DNA of 64,000 nucleotides, from assembly GCA_949152475.1 (NCBI GenBank), contig OX424563.1, positions 779,001-843,000 on the forward strand, written 5' to 3'. Each line of letters begins with the position of its first letter. Positions within the stretch are counted from its first letter, which is position 1. The DNA comes from Terebella lapidaria (taxonomy: Eukaryota > Annelida > Polychaeta > Terebellida > Terebellidae). Shown here piece after piece: positions 23,892 to 37,700 of this stretch. The translations under genes were made by a program, and so were the position numbers. The notes under the pieces were generated by a model, which did not search any database, was not told the DNA's origin, and saw only the letters and a program-made list of their open reading frames with translations.

Positions 23892-24437
23892 CTGCAAGCA
23901 CACAGAGAGTAAAGTCAGAAATCTACACCTGGCAGGTGGGAGGGGGATGTCCAGGGATGGGCTTGCGTGAGTCCGAGCTCTCTGGAGTAAAAACACATGT
24001 CCGTTTTCAAGGTTTTTGATACATTTCGGGAATAGAACTGATCACTTTGATATCTGTGACACAGTTCTGTCCTCTCATATAATATCAGGATCAGATCTTG
24101 TGAAACCTTGGAGATGGTTCAGAGCTTGGACTCACTTTTGTCAAGTGTAAAACAATTCACACAGTCCGTGGACTTGCAAGCAATATTGTCTTTGATAACG
24201 AGGAAATACAATACAATGCAACTAATCCATGATATCTCACAAAAATTTATCAAGTTTTATCACAAATTTTCAGACTATATGTATTGTAGAGGAATTAAAC
24301 GAAAATTTTATATCAGGAATATTTGGAAATTCTCTTTATTAACTTGAATCAGTTATTTAAAAACTTCAATGAAACTTCATGAGTTGCGATAGAAGTGGAG
24401 ATAGAGGCTGCCAAAGATTGTATGACAACTGATGAAG

Positions 24438-24820
24438 CATAGAGTTATCGGCCGATAGGAATGGGTCTGCTGGCGGGGAGCATACAGTTATCGGCCGACA
24501 GGGATGGTTCTGTTCGCAGGGAGCATACAGTTATCAGCCGACAGAGATGGTTCTGCTGGCGGGAAGTATACATTTATCGATCGATATGGATGGTTTTGTT
24601 GGCGGGAACATTCAGTTATCGATCGACAGGGATGATTCTGCTGGCGGGGAGCATACAGTTATTGGTCGACAGGGATGGTTCTGCTGGCAGGGAGCATACA
24701 GTTATTGGCTGACAGAAATGGTTCTGCCGGCGGGAGCATACAGTTATCGGCCGACAGGGATGGTTCTGCTGGCGGGGAGCATACAGTTATCGGCCGACAG
24801 GGATGGTTCTGCTGGCGGGA
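24438..24820 (-). repeat. 43-bp minisatellite spanning the MAP9 stop codon (about 9 units)
   Basis: The unit contains CAGTTATCGGCCGACAGGGA followed by TGGTTCTGCTGGCGGGGAG. Read on the minus strand it encodes PASRTIPVGR and a stop, so each unit is a duplicate of the end of MAP9 exon 14a plus the first bases of the 3' UTR. The unit next to the exon (24787-24820) contains the functional stop. Variation between units is mostly single bases. Long open frames across it on both strands are products of the repetition. Confidence 0.85.
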
Positions 24821-27800
24821 CTCCACGGCACTCGAGGGTTGGTCTCCTCCTGGAGGCGCTGTTGTTTGCGGCGACGCCGATCCGCGGCCTGCTGCTTCTC
24901 CTGGAAACAGAATACATCTTCCCGGTCAGAGTTGCCATGACAACTAGTATAGGAGGGAGAGGTCAGTGTGTGATCAAGGGATGTGGTGAAAGGTCATACC
25001 TATGTTCATGCTTCTAAACTTACTCCGAAAATGTACAAAGTGTACAAACAGGTTGTACACTCCAAAAATTATTTAGTTTATTTAGTTTTTCAGTTGCCAT
25101 ATTATTCTTGACATTCATCATAAATTTGATGCTGTGCAGGCAATACCTAGTAAGTAAATCAGGAGATAGTATGTTCTTGTACACCTGACCTGAAAAATGT
25201 ATGATCAGCAAACATTTATAATGTAGATAATGTAGATTTACTGTGTGCAGACTTCATTTCAAGCCCCGAACAAGCCGTCAGCATACATGGCAGACACACA
25301 AGTCAAGCACCCTTAATATTGGGAATCAATAGTTGGTCACCAGTACAGAGGGTCGATCGTCAGGGTGATCACAGGGTCACAGACAGAAAGCCTCAGGCCT
25401 GTGGGTGGAGTGGGGGGGAGGGGGTTGATCAGTTGCTCATATCTATGATTGGTCTGCCGGTAGCCCACTACAGTAGACATACTGCATGTTTGTGGTGTCT
25501 GGGTAGACTGACATGACGGAAAGTCACCACTATAACTTAGTAATATGCCTCCAATAACAGTCTGTTATCTGATGTAACTCCCAAGCCATGGTTACCATGA
25601 CAACTGTCACTATCGTGTAACAGCTCATCAGCTGCTGAGATAACGGCTCCGAACAATCAATAACGGCAGAGTGCATTATTCATGCTCCAAAAACAGTGTT
25701 GTCTCATCAACATCCATCCTACCGACATGTTTGATGTCAACTATATGTAACTGTGACAAGGTTTGGCATGTGACCAGACATGTATCTGAATGCACAAACA
25801 GTCAGAGCTATTAAACATTACACATATACAATATGAGAGATTGTTTCTGTGATATTCCTTCCCTCAATTAATCAACTAATTTAATGATCTGTTAACCCTG
25901 CATGGTCCCTGGATTACCTGAGAATCAATTAATTGTTGTGCTACAGTGTAATTTCAATCGTAAATTTGCCAACCATGAGTGGTCGTGAGTAAGCACTAAT
26001 TGATAAGGTTATAATCATAGTTAGTGATACCAACAGTGCGAAAACTGAAAAGAACTGCGTTCACCATTCACGATAGCAATAGCTAATGGCATTAAATTAA
26101 CAGCATTACTCCTGGGAGCACATAGGGCATGGAATTGGTGATTCAAGATGCCATCTGCCATGACTTGCAGCTTTTGTACAAAAGAATTCAGTATGACTGG
26201 GAGAGCCAACAGACAAACACATATGTCCTGGACATTCGACCAAGCCCAAGGTGTGGAAGTACACAGGACAGCCAGAGCTACAGTTTTCTCGAGGGAACAC
26301 AGATAGTTCACTGACTTGTTCTCATCCTGTGGGTTTGTTCGTATGTGTCATCAATACATGTCAAAGTTGATGTCCCTGGAGGTCCCTTACTTACCTTGTG
26401 GTGTCCACTCCTTACCATTTCTGTAAGGTCACCAGTTACTTGTCAGCTCTGAGAGTCTGATGTCCCTGAAGGTCCCTTACTTACCTTGTGGTGTCCACTC
26501 CTTACCATTTCTGTAAGGTCACCAGTTACTTGTCAGCTCTGAGAGTCTGATGTCCCTGGAGGTCCCTTACTTACCTTGTGGTGTATCCACTCCCTACCAT
26601 TTCTGTAAGGTTACCAGTTACTTGTCAGCTCTGAGAGTCTGATGTCCCTGGAGGTCCCTTACTTACCTTGTGGTGCCCACTCCCTACCATTTCTGTAAGG
26701 TTACCAGTTACTTGTCAGCTCTGAGAGTCTGATGTCCCTGGAGGTCCCTTACTTACCTTGTGGTGTCCACTCCCTACCATTTCTGTAAGGTTACCAGTTA
26801 CTTGTCAGCTCTGAGAGTCTGATGTCCCTGGAGGTCCCTTACTTACCTTGTGGTGTATCCACTCCCTACCATTTCTGTAAGGTCACCAGTTACTTGTCAG
26901 CTCTGAGAGTCTGATGTCCCTGGAGGTCCCTTACTTACCTTGTGGTGTCCACTCCCTACCATTTCTGTAAGGTCACCAGTTACTTGTCAGCTCTGAGAGT
27001 CTGATGTCCCTGGAGGTCCCTTACTTACCTTGTGGTGTCCACTCCCTACCATTTCTGTAAGGTCACCAGTTACTTGTCAGCTCTGAGAGTCTGATGTCCC
27101 TGGAGGTCCCTTACTTACCTTGTGGTGTCCACTCCCTACCATTTCTGTAAGGTCACCAGTTACTTGTCAGCTCTGAGAATCTGATGTCCCTGGAGGTCCC
27201 TTACTTACCTTGTGGTGTCCACTCCTTACCATTTCTGTAAGGTTACCAGCAACTTGTCAGCTCTGAGAGTCTGATGTCCCTGGAGGTCCCTTACTTACCT
27301 TGTGGTGTCCACTCCCTACCATTTCTGTAAGGTTACCAGTTACTTGTCAGCTCTGAGAGTCTGATGTCCCTGGAGGTCCCTTACTTACCTTGTGGTGTCC
27401 ACTCCCTACCATTTCTGTAAGGTTACCAGTTACTTGTCAGCTCTGAGAGTCTGATGTCCCTGGAGGTCCCTTACTTACCTTGTGGTGTATCCACTCCCTA
27501 CCATTTCTGTAAGGTTACCAGTTACTTGTCAGCCGTGAGAGTCTGATGTCCCTGGAGGTCCCTTACTTACCTTGTGGTGTATCCACTCCCTACCATTTCT
27601 GTAAGGTAACCAGTTACTTGTCAGCTCTGAGAGTCTGATGTCCCTGGAGGTCCCTTACTTACCTTGTGGTGTCCACTCCCTACCATTTCTGTAAGGTTAC
27701 CAGTTACTTGTCAGCTCTGAGAGTCTGATGTCCCTGGAGGTCCCTTACTTACCTTGTGGTGTCCACTCCCTACCATTTCTGTAAGGTTACCAGTTACTTG

Positions 27801-30800
27801 TCAGCTCTGAGAGTCTGATGTCTCTGGAGGTCCCTTACTTACCTTGTGGTGCCCACTCCCTACCATTTCTGTAAGGTTACCAGTTACTTGTCAGCCCTGA
27901 GAGTCTGATGTCCCTGGAGTTCCCTTACTTACCTTGTGGTGTATCCACTCTCTACCATTTCTGTAAGGTTACCAGTTACTTGTCAGCTCTGAGAGTCTGA
28001 TGTCCCTGGATGTCCCTTACTTACCTTGTGGTGTCCACTCCCTACCATTTCTGTAAGGTTACAAGTTACTTGACAGCTCTGAGAGTCTGATGTCCCTGAA
28101 GGTCCCTTACTTACCTTGTGGTGTCCACTCCTTACCATTTCTGTAAGGCCACCAGCTACTTGTCAGCTCTGAGAGTCTGATGTCCCTGGAGGTCCCTTAC
28201 TTACCTTGTGGTGTATCCACTCTCTACCATTTCTGTAAGGTTACCAGTTACTTGTCAGCTCTGAGAGTCTGATGTCCCTGGAGGTCCCTTACTTACCTTG
28301 TGGTGTCCACTCCCTACCATTTCTGTAAGGTTACCAGTTACTTGTCAGCTCCGAGAGTCTGATGTCCCTGGAGGTCCCTTACTTACCTTGTGGTGTATCC
28401 ACTCCCTACCATTTCTGTAAGGTTACCAGTTACTTGTCAGCTCTGAGAGCCTGATGTCCCTGGAGGTCCCTTACTTACCTTGAGGTGTCCACTCCCTACC
28501 ATTTCTGTAAGGTTACCAGTTACTTGTCAGCCCTGAGATTCTGATGTTCCTGGAGGTCCCTTACTCTCCTTGTGGTGTCCACTCCTTACCATTTCTGTAA
28601 GGTTACCAGTTACTTGTCAGCTCTGAGAGTCTGATGTCCCTGGAGGTCCCTTACTTACCTTGTGGTGTCCACTCCCTACCATTTCTGTAAGGTCACCAGT
28701 TACTTGTCAGCTCTGAGAGTATGATGTCCCTGGAGGTCCCTTACTTACCTTGTGGTGTCCACTCCCTACCATTTCTGTAAGGTCACCAGTTACTTGTCAG
28801 CTCTCAGAGTATGATGTCCCTGGAGGTCCCTTACTCACCTTGTGGTGTCCACTCCCTACCATTTCTGTAAGGTCACCAGTTACTTGTCAGCTCTGAGAGT
28901 CTGATGTCCCTGGAGGTCCCTTACTTACCTTGTGGTGCCCACTCCCTACCATTTCTGTAAGGTTACCAGTTACTTGTCAGCCCTGAGAGTCTGATGTCCC
29001 TGGAGGTCCCTTACTTACCTTGTGGTGCCCACTCCCTACCATTTCTGTAAGGTTACCAGTTACTTGACAGCTCTGAGAGTCTGATGTCCCTGGAGGTCCC
29101 TTACTTACCTTGTGGTGTCCACTCCCTACCATTTCTGTAAGGTTACCAGTTACTTGACAGCCCTGAGAGTCTGATGTCCCTGGAGGTCCCTTACTTACCT
29201 TGTGGTGCCCACTCCCTACCATTTCTGTAAGGTTACCAGTTACTTGTCAGCTCTTAGAGTCTGATGTCCCTGGAGGTCCCTTACTTACCTTGTGGTGTCC
29301 ACTCCCTACCATTTCTGTAAGGTTACCAGTTACTTGTCAGCCCTGAGAGTCTGATGTCCCTGGATGTCCCTTACTTACCTTGTGGTGTATCCACTCCCTA
29401 CCATTTCTGTAAGGTTACCAGTTACTTGATAGCTCTGAGAGTCTGATGTCCATGGAGGTCCCTTACTTACCTTGTGGTGCCCACTCCCTACCATTTCTGT
29501 AAGGTTACCAATTACTTGTCAGCCCTGAGAGTCTGATGTCCCTGGAGGTCCCTTACTTACCTTGTGGTGTATCTACTCCCTACCATTTCTGTAAGGTTAC
29601 CAGTTACTTGTCAGCCCTGAGAGTCTGATGTCCCTGGAGGTCCCTTACTCACCTTGTGGTGTATCCACTTGTCGTAGGAGTCTAGAGCTGCCTCTTCCCG
29701 CTCTCTCTGTTCCTCCAGCTCCTTCTCCTGTTTCTGTGTCTTGTCTCGCCTCTGTTTCGCACTGTCCTGGAGCAGTCGGTTATCCTTCTGCTTCTTCCTA
29801 CAATTACAGAGAAAACTAGACGTCAAGGCCTAAAGATGCCTTGGAGGCATTTCGGTGTTAGGACTAATTTGTAATATTTAAAACATGTTTGCCATGGGCT
29901 CTACGACACATCGTTTCCTAGATATGGATGAAAATGAAAAATGTCGACTCAGCAAAAAAACATTTCAGGTCAAGGTCAAAGTTCATCAGTAATACCCCTT
30001 AGACATGTTTGTCTAGAGCCACCACTCCGAAAACAACGTCCGTTTCGCTGTACAATGCACCGTTTCCGAGATATCGACGAAAACGAAAAATGCTGACTCG
30101 GTAAAAAATTTAAGGTCAAGGTCAAAGTTCATCCATAATACTCCTTAGACATGTTTGTCTAGATCGCCGAGTCCAAAAATGACGTCCGTTTCGCTCTGCG
30201 ACTCATCGTTTCCGAGATATCGACGAAAACGAAAAATGCCGACTCGGCAAAAAAATTTGGGGTCAAGGTCAAACTTCATCAATAATACCCCTTAGACATT
30301 TTAGTCTAGGACGACGACTCCGAAAATAACGTCCGTTTCGCTCTACGACGCACCGTTTCCGAGATATCGACGAAAACGAAAAATGCCGACTCGGCAAAAA
30401 AATTTTGGGTCAAGGTCAAAGTTCATCCATAATACCCCTTAGACATGTTTGTCTAGGGCGACGAGTCCGAAAATACCATCCGTTTCGCTCTACGACGCAC
30501 CGTTTCCAAGATATCGACGAAAACGAAAACTGCCGACTCGGCAAAAAAATTTCGGGTCAAGGTCAAAGTTCATCCATAATACCCCTTAGACATGTTTGTC
30601 TAGGGCGACGAGTCCGAAAATAACGTCCATTTCACTCTACGACGCACCGTTTCCGAGATATCGACGAAAACGGAAAGTGCCGACTCGGCAAAAAAATTTC
30701 GGGTCAAGGTCAAAGTTCATCCATAATACCCCTTAGACATGTTTGTCTAGGGCGACGAGTCCGAAAATAACGTCCGTTTCGCTCTACGACGCACCGTTTC

Positions 30801-31706
30801 CGAGATATCGACGAAAACGAAAAATGCCGACTCGGCAAAAAATTTTCGGGTCAAGGTCAAAGTTCATCCATAATACCCCTTAGACATGTTTGTCTAGGGC
30901 GACGAGTCCGAAAATAACGTCCGTTTCGCTCTCGGCAAAAAAATTCAAGGTCAAGGTCAAAGTTCATCCATAATACCCTTTAGACATGTTTGTCTAGGGC
31001 GACGAGTCCGAAAATAACGTCCGTTTCGCTCTACGATGTACCGTTTCCGAGATATGCATGATGCCTCAAGGATGACTCAGCAAAAAATTATTTCGACCTC
31101 TAGGTCAAAGGTCGTTTGAGGTATCGATCCCAAAATCAATAGGGTTCTTCCCTGGTGATATATAAACCTCCGTGCAAAATTCTGCAACTATTGCCTGAAT
31201 ATTTTTTGAGTTATCGTCCGGAAACCAAGTTCCTCGATTTCATCCTCACGGACCTCACGGACCTCGGAGCCGGATCAAAAAAAAAAGTACACCCTAGAGA
31301 TGTTTGTCTAGGGCGACGAGTCCGAAAATAACGTCCGTTTCGCTCTACGACGCACGGTTTCCGAGATATGCAGGAAGCCTCAAGGATGAATCAGCAAAAA
31401 ATTATTTTGACCTCTAGGTCAAAGGTCGTTTGACGGATCGATCCCAAAATCAATAGGGTTCTTCCCTGGTGGCATATGAACCTCCATGCAGAGTTCTGCA
31501 ACTATTGCATAAATATTTTTCCAGTTATCGTCCGGAAACCAAGTTTTAAAATTAGCCTTGATTTCATCCTCACGGACCTCACGGACCTCGGATCCAGCTC
31601 AAAAAGAATAGGGTTCTTCCACATATCATTTCTGACTTGCGGTGAAAATTTGACAAGGATCCGTCAAGGCAATCTAAAGTTATCGTCCGGAAACCAAAAG
31701 TGGCGG

Positions 31707-31748
<42 letters not shown>

Positions 31749-34700
31749 CTGCTAAAACCATAAAGGCATTTCTGCCGAAATGCCTTAACTAGACATGCTC
31801 CGGTCGCCGGTGATCAGGTGGGTGTATCCCCCTGATGCCTAGATCACCCCTATTGCCCAGAATATGTCACGTGTAATCCGAAGTATGCCGTGCTGTTGTC
31901 AATCATTAATGCAAAAGTGAAAACTATTTTTATTCCATACAGTAAACTCTCAACAACTAAAATATTCATAAAACTTATTATTTTTTATTTACATGTGTGT
32001 TAAATTAGCTGATTTTCTCCCAAAATACTGATGAGTTCTGGGATCATCAGTATTAACGTTCATCATGATCACATTTGTGCTATACATGTATACACATTCC
32101 AGTCTGCAGTATATAAGACACATAGATTCTCACCAGCCATCAAAAGCATTTTCTGAATGTTTTTTCTTCATGTTCTTCTCGTCTTCTTCGTCTCGCCGTT
32201 TTCTCTCCTCCTCCTTCTGCTTTTTATGCTGGTTCTCGCGGAGCTTTGCATCTTTGTTTTCTTTCCACATTTTGTAGGACTGAAACATGATCACAAAAAC
32301 ACTTGAAATCTTTAATGTAGATGTATATACATGGCCCACTCGTGGTATATTTCCAAGCTCCTGACCTTCTGCGCGTCTTTTTTCTTATCCAGCTCCTCAT
32401 GTTGCTGGTTGGCTTTTTGCTCCTCCTCTTTGCGACGCTTCTCTCTGCGCTCCCGGTCAAAGTCTTTCTTGCTCTCCATCCATGCCTGGTACGAGGCTTT
32501 GGCTGTGATAAACTTGTCTTCCTCGTCCTGGCCACAGCAAACCATTCAAGGGGATTAATTTTATACATGTGGCATGCTCCCAGTGCCAGATGGGTTTACA
32601 TGTACATGTACATCATTTCATAGTTCTGATGATATGTAATCCATGCTCACTCCCTTAAATTCACTGGCCAATCACAACGTCAGAACAAATCGCCAAAATG
32701 TTGTCGTCTGAGGAAAGGGGGATGGTAGTGTACTTCTGACCCAAGCATGGCCAAGTAAAGACAAATAAACTGAATATTAATTTAGTCTCACAATAAATTT
32801 GCCATTCCTTTATGAAGCTTTGCATCGGCTGAAACGACCTTTCAGCCCGAGGTATTCATGATATGAATGGAGCTTTGTGTGGGGTATTGTTGTTTTCCGT
32901 CAAACGTGATTGGACAAAAAATGGCGATTATCACGTCATTGTCGTGACTCTCTTACTAGACGGCTCTGGTCTGCGCAATCTAGGCCAAGCCTTTAGCGTA
33001 ATCCATTTCTCATGGCTTGTTCTTTTGAAAAAACAGCATTATTTGCTTGACAACCTCAGAGTGCCGGACCTGTGGCACCTTTACCAGATTAGTTCCCATC
33101 TACTTTCCTTTTTTTTTTTTTGATGATCAAGTGAAAAAATTTTCATTGCACATTCGCATTATGCAAATTGAATAAACTAAAAACTCCTGTTCACCCATCT
33201 GGATAGCAAATTGTAATTCACTACTGTAGAATATACAAATTCCCTACAAACTGAAAACACTTGTCCAAGTGATGAACAGCTCCAAGCAGTGCACTGTGAC
33301 CGCATCTCGCACCTTTTTCTTTTTCTCCAGGGCCTCACGCTCGGCTCGCTGTTGCTGTTTGCGCTGTTCCCGGGCTGACTTTTGCCGCTCCTGGTACCAG
33401 CTTTCGTACACGGCTTGCTTGATATCCTCCGTCGAGTTGAAGTTGTACGTGGCAGCAGCTGGGGCGGTCTTGGGAGAAGGCTTGGCATACCGGGGCTTCG
33501 GGCGGTGACGCTGTGACTTCGGGGTCACTGGATGTGACCTAGTGGGGGAGGATTTATGAGGAGAGTATGTCAGTGTCAGACATTCACTCATTGAGTGCTA
33601 GTATATACATTGAAAACTGCTCGCACACTGTTGTTACATTATGCTACTACAGTATAAAACATAGCCATGCTGCAGTTTTTTTTTTTTGTGACTTATTATA
33701 ACGTAATTCACAATCTTTCCCCTCTCACACATTGGTATGCACAACAACAAATAAATTCATCCAAAGCTACAACATTTGCTGAAGAGAAGTGCGTACGTTT
33801 TCTCTTTCTCCATCGTTTCCTTGTCATCATCTGGTGCAATGAACTTCATGGTTTTGTCCTGAGCGTTCTCAACGCTAACGATCGCGTCCTCCAGCTTTCT
33901 ACCCTCTGACGTGTGCGTCTTCGCAAGCTTCCTGCTCATCCAAAAATGTAGTCTTATGGAATTCCAATACACCTCACAATGCCGAAAATACTACAGGATT
34001 ATTGCTCTGTGGAAAGTCAACATTTTGGTACATTAAACTTCAGATTATGCTAGGGTTTTTATCGCATAGAAGAGCAGGGGTAGAACTGACTTTTCTTTGA
34101 TGTTGTCCTGCTGTCTGCGCATGTTTGGATCCTTCTCCACATCGCGGCAGACAGAACTCTCACGCTCGTCGTGTGGCCCTCGACTCCGGGGTCGACCTCG
34201 CTCAGTCTAGGTCAGAATTAAACAGATTATTCTCAACTGAATTCTATTGTTATACAGCGACCACAGTACACCAATCACAATCACTGCAGTGTTAATATAA
34301 TATCATATCCTTGATGTGTAAGAAGTTTAAATAAACTTCTTATTCATGCATTTGTGTACATATCTGACACTATAGCATGTTTTTTTTAACCACAGTGTTC
34401 CATTGTCGGGGGACCTAATTTCACACACTAGTACGCATCTGTATGCTCCAGTATGATCGACTTGTACACTTTACCTGTGTCTGATCCTGCCTCTGAGACC
34501 GGCTGGCTGGAGTCGGTCGGAAGGCTGAGTGTCGTCCTTCGTCCTCGTCAGGGACCTCACCACGCAGACTTGGTCGGATTTGGTCTCCGTACGGACTCCT
34601 TGACAACTCCCGCTGGGGACTGCCACCTCTTAGAGACGGGCCGTCATCTCGGTTGCGGCTGTTACGCTGCTGGGAGGGTCTGAGCCGCATCCCGTCCACA

Positions 34701-37700
34701 TCGTCATCTCCGTGGTCATGTTGGAGACTGAAGGTCGACCGTCCCCGCTGTCCATCTCCCAGGCGATCTGGTGTCTTTCGACCCCTCACGGCTGGACTGG
34801 GAGTACGCCGTGGTGCCCCCATACCTTCATCCTCGGAGCTTGAGTCCCGCAGGTACGATTTCTTCTCCACCTTCTTGGCACCTGACTTTTTGGGTGGTGT
34901 TTTTGAGCCTTGTGCAGAGAACATGTCGAGAACAGACTTTCTCTGTACGGGTTCCGGTTCACCCTTCTTGCTATGTTTGCCGGTGGAGCGCCCTTCATTC
35001 GGTGTTCTGCGACCGTCGACGGGAGTTCTACGTCCTTTCTCTACTGGTGTCCGTCGGTCAGGAGTTGACCTGTCATCTACAGATGACCTACGGTCTGGTG
35101 TCTGTCGTCCAAATATGTTTATTTTGGAGTCTGAAGGAGTTCTACGGCCCTCTGTCGGGGTTTTGCGACCATCTGTCGGGGTTTTGCGGCCATCCGATGG
35201 TGTCTTCCTCCCGTCGAAGGAGGGAGTTCTACGGTTATCGGAAGGGGTCTTTCTGCCATCCTTGTTCGAACTTTTTCTACAAGGGGAGAGTATTGCATTT
35301 ATATTTTCATTCATTCTGATTTTCCACAAATAGGGGACACTGTGATCATTCAAAGATGACGAAATCAGGGTTATTCCTTGTTGGTATCACCCTACACTGT
35401 GGCTGTACTGTGGCATGAACACATACTTCGCTGAGCTGTAGTCAAGGGGAGAAGCACGACGGTCGGTGTAACGTCGAATTTCTTCATCCTCATCATCGCT
35501 GTCATGGTAACCGCGAGCAGGACTTGCACGACCTCGGGGCTTTGGCTGTGGCCTGCACAACGAAGAAACTATTAGAGCACCATATGCCACTAAATCCTCA
35601 AACTATTGTGTTTTCAACACCCAAATTGTTTAACACAAGACCCAACACCCAAATTGTTTAACACAAGATTGTTTAACACAAGTTCTTTTATTAGCAAGTC
35701 TTAAGAGTGTGAGCATTCTAATATATGATTTATATGAAAAATGTATTTTACGTAAGAACAACTCAGCAGTGTTCGGAGTATTGAGAACAGTTCTGCCAAA
35801 TAGAATGAAGTGTATTCACAGATTCCCAAGTGTTTGTTGTTCATTTCTTCCCGCATGTAAATACTGTTCTTTTTTATATAAATTCTTGCTTTTCACTGGA
35901 AACAAGAGAAAACAATGCTCAATGGACGCATGTTTTGTTTTGTTGGTAGCGACTTAAACCTAGCAGTTTTCGGGAGTCGGTTTATGGAATGTGTCATAGA
36001 AAGTCAGTACATGTATGATGTATCTGATAAAGCAGTTGTGTGTTCTAGCGATAGGAGAGGAGTGACCAAGCACTGAACAAAGTTTCAAGAGTGGTATTGT
36101 TACAAAAAATAAATAACAATGGATTATCACATCAAAATGAAACAAAAATTAACTTTTGTCATTTTGTCGTCCATATTTCCCATGGTAGCAAAACACAGTA
36201 AGACAATGTATTTGTCCTGTCTCTCTTTTTCTGGTGTACTAAGTTTAGGTGTTAGGTTCAGTTCATTACTGAAACATTACTGTCCGATATATTTCTGAAT
36301 TTCACTCCAAACCAAATATATCTCTGAAAACTGCAGAATCCCCAAAACTGCTTACTCGACCATACTTACTTGATGTTCAAAAGATATTACTATTATCACG
36401 CACAAACACATATATGTGGAGGGGGGGGGGGGGGGAGGGGAGTAGTACAAATGTATCTTAGCCAGCAAAATTTCTCCACCTTCTGAAATCGTTGTCATCT
36501 TCATCCATTTTGAACCTCGTTTTTGGAGTTGGACGACTTTCTTCTTCGATGGAATCCAAACTTAGATTTGGTGTTTTCCTTCCGCGTACATCTGAAAAAC
36601 AAAATAGTGTGTTGATATAATAATAATTATGACCCGAGTTGGGTATGCTGCGTTTTCCTCTGTTTTCAATTATGATTGAAAAGGTGACAGACAGACAGAT
36701 TAAGTGGCATTCACTTAGTGGACAAGTAGTATTAGAGCACCGCATACCCTACTTGGGCCATAATTATTTAAACAATGCCTCTCAGTTCACAGCATTCATG
36801 AATACAGTTGCAGAATTAAGACTATGAAGAAGTTACATTGTCAAACTGACTTGGAGACTTGGGACGCTGAGGTCGATTTTCCTTTTCTTCATCAGTGGAT
36901 TGTTTGAAGGATGGAGGAGTCCAGGTTTTCTCCTTCTTATCACGAGATGAACTGTCCTCATTCAGATGGTCAAAAGCTTTGCTTTTTCTAGAAAAGTAAA
37001 TGTATAGAGCCACAAAGTCACCTCAAATCTAAATACAGTTGCACCATAAATATACAACCATTCAATGTACATGTACATGCTATAGATTGCAATCAACACA
37101 CCTCTGCTTGGGATTTGGTAGTGTTTTTGAGCCAAAGCTGGAGGGGTTGAGGGGTTTCTTCATAGTCATCATGAGGTTGGATGGCCCATCCAAGTCACTG
37201 TCATCCTCTTCCTCGTCAGGAAACGCTGTCGGTGTCTTCTTGCCAAAGATCAGATCAGAGGCTGGCGAGCGACGCAGCGAGTCATACGGGGACTTGCTGT
37301 AGATTTGACAGGTATTAAATCTTTGTTATTGCACGAGGTGTGGTATAACGGTTTGTTATCAATTAAACATAGCACCAAGGGTGCTGTAGCTTACAGGCAA
37401 ACTTAGATCAAAAGTGCGATTGAGCTTTAATACTGAAGGTAGTCGGCCCAAGTAACGTGTGCTGCTTGATCTTCTGTATTCAATAAGGATTAAAGAGGTG
37501 CGCACAAATTAAATTGTGTTTTCAGTCCATGAGTACTAGTTCTATTACAGGACAGTACAAATTACTTGGGCCAGGTAGTCTGTGGTCAAATTTGAGATAC
37601 CAACAGAACCACCAAACATGATTCTGTATACATGTGGTATATTTCAAGGTCCCCCAAAAATCCACCATATATGACGTTCTATATGCTTTTAAATAAAACT

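Noticed and set aside
28977..29222. Open frame with three 30-residue repeats on the minus strand
   Set aside because: It exists only because the minisatellite period is 90 bp; no splice or start evidence makes it a gene.
26369..29668. CRISPR-like array of regularly spaced repeats
   Set aside because: The whole 90-bp unit is repeated with no unique spacers, it abuts a eukaryotic exon, and no cas genes are present; it is a minisatellite.
31476..31763. Open frame ending in poly-lysine / poly-phenylalanine
   Set aside because: It is produced by the long A run inside the Helentron-like element.
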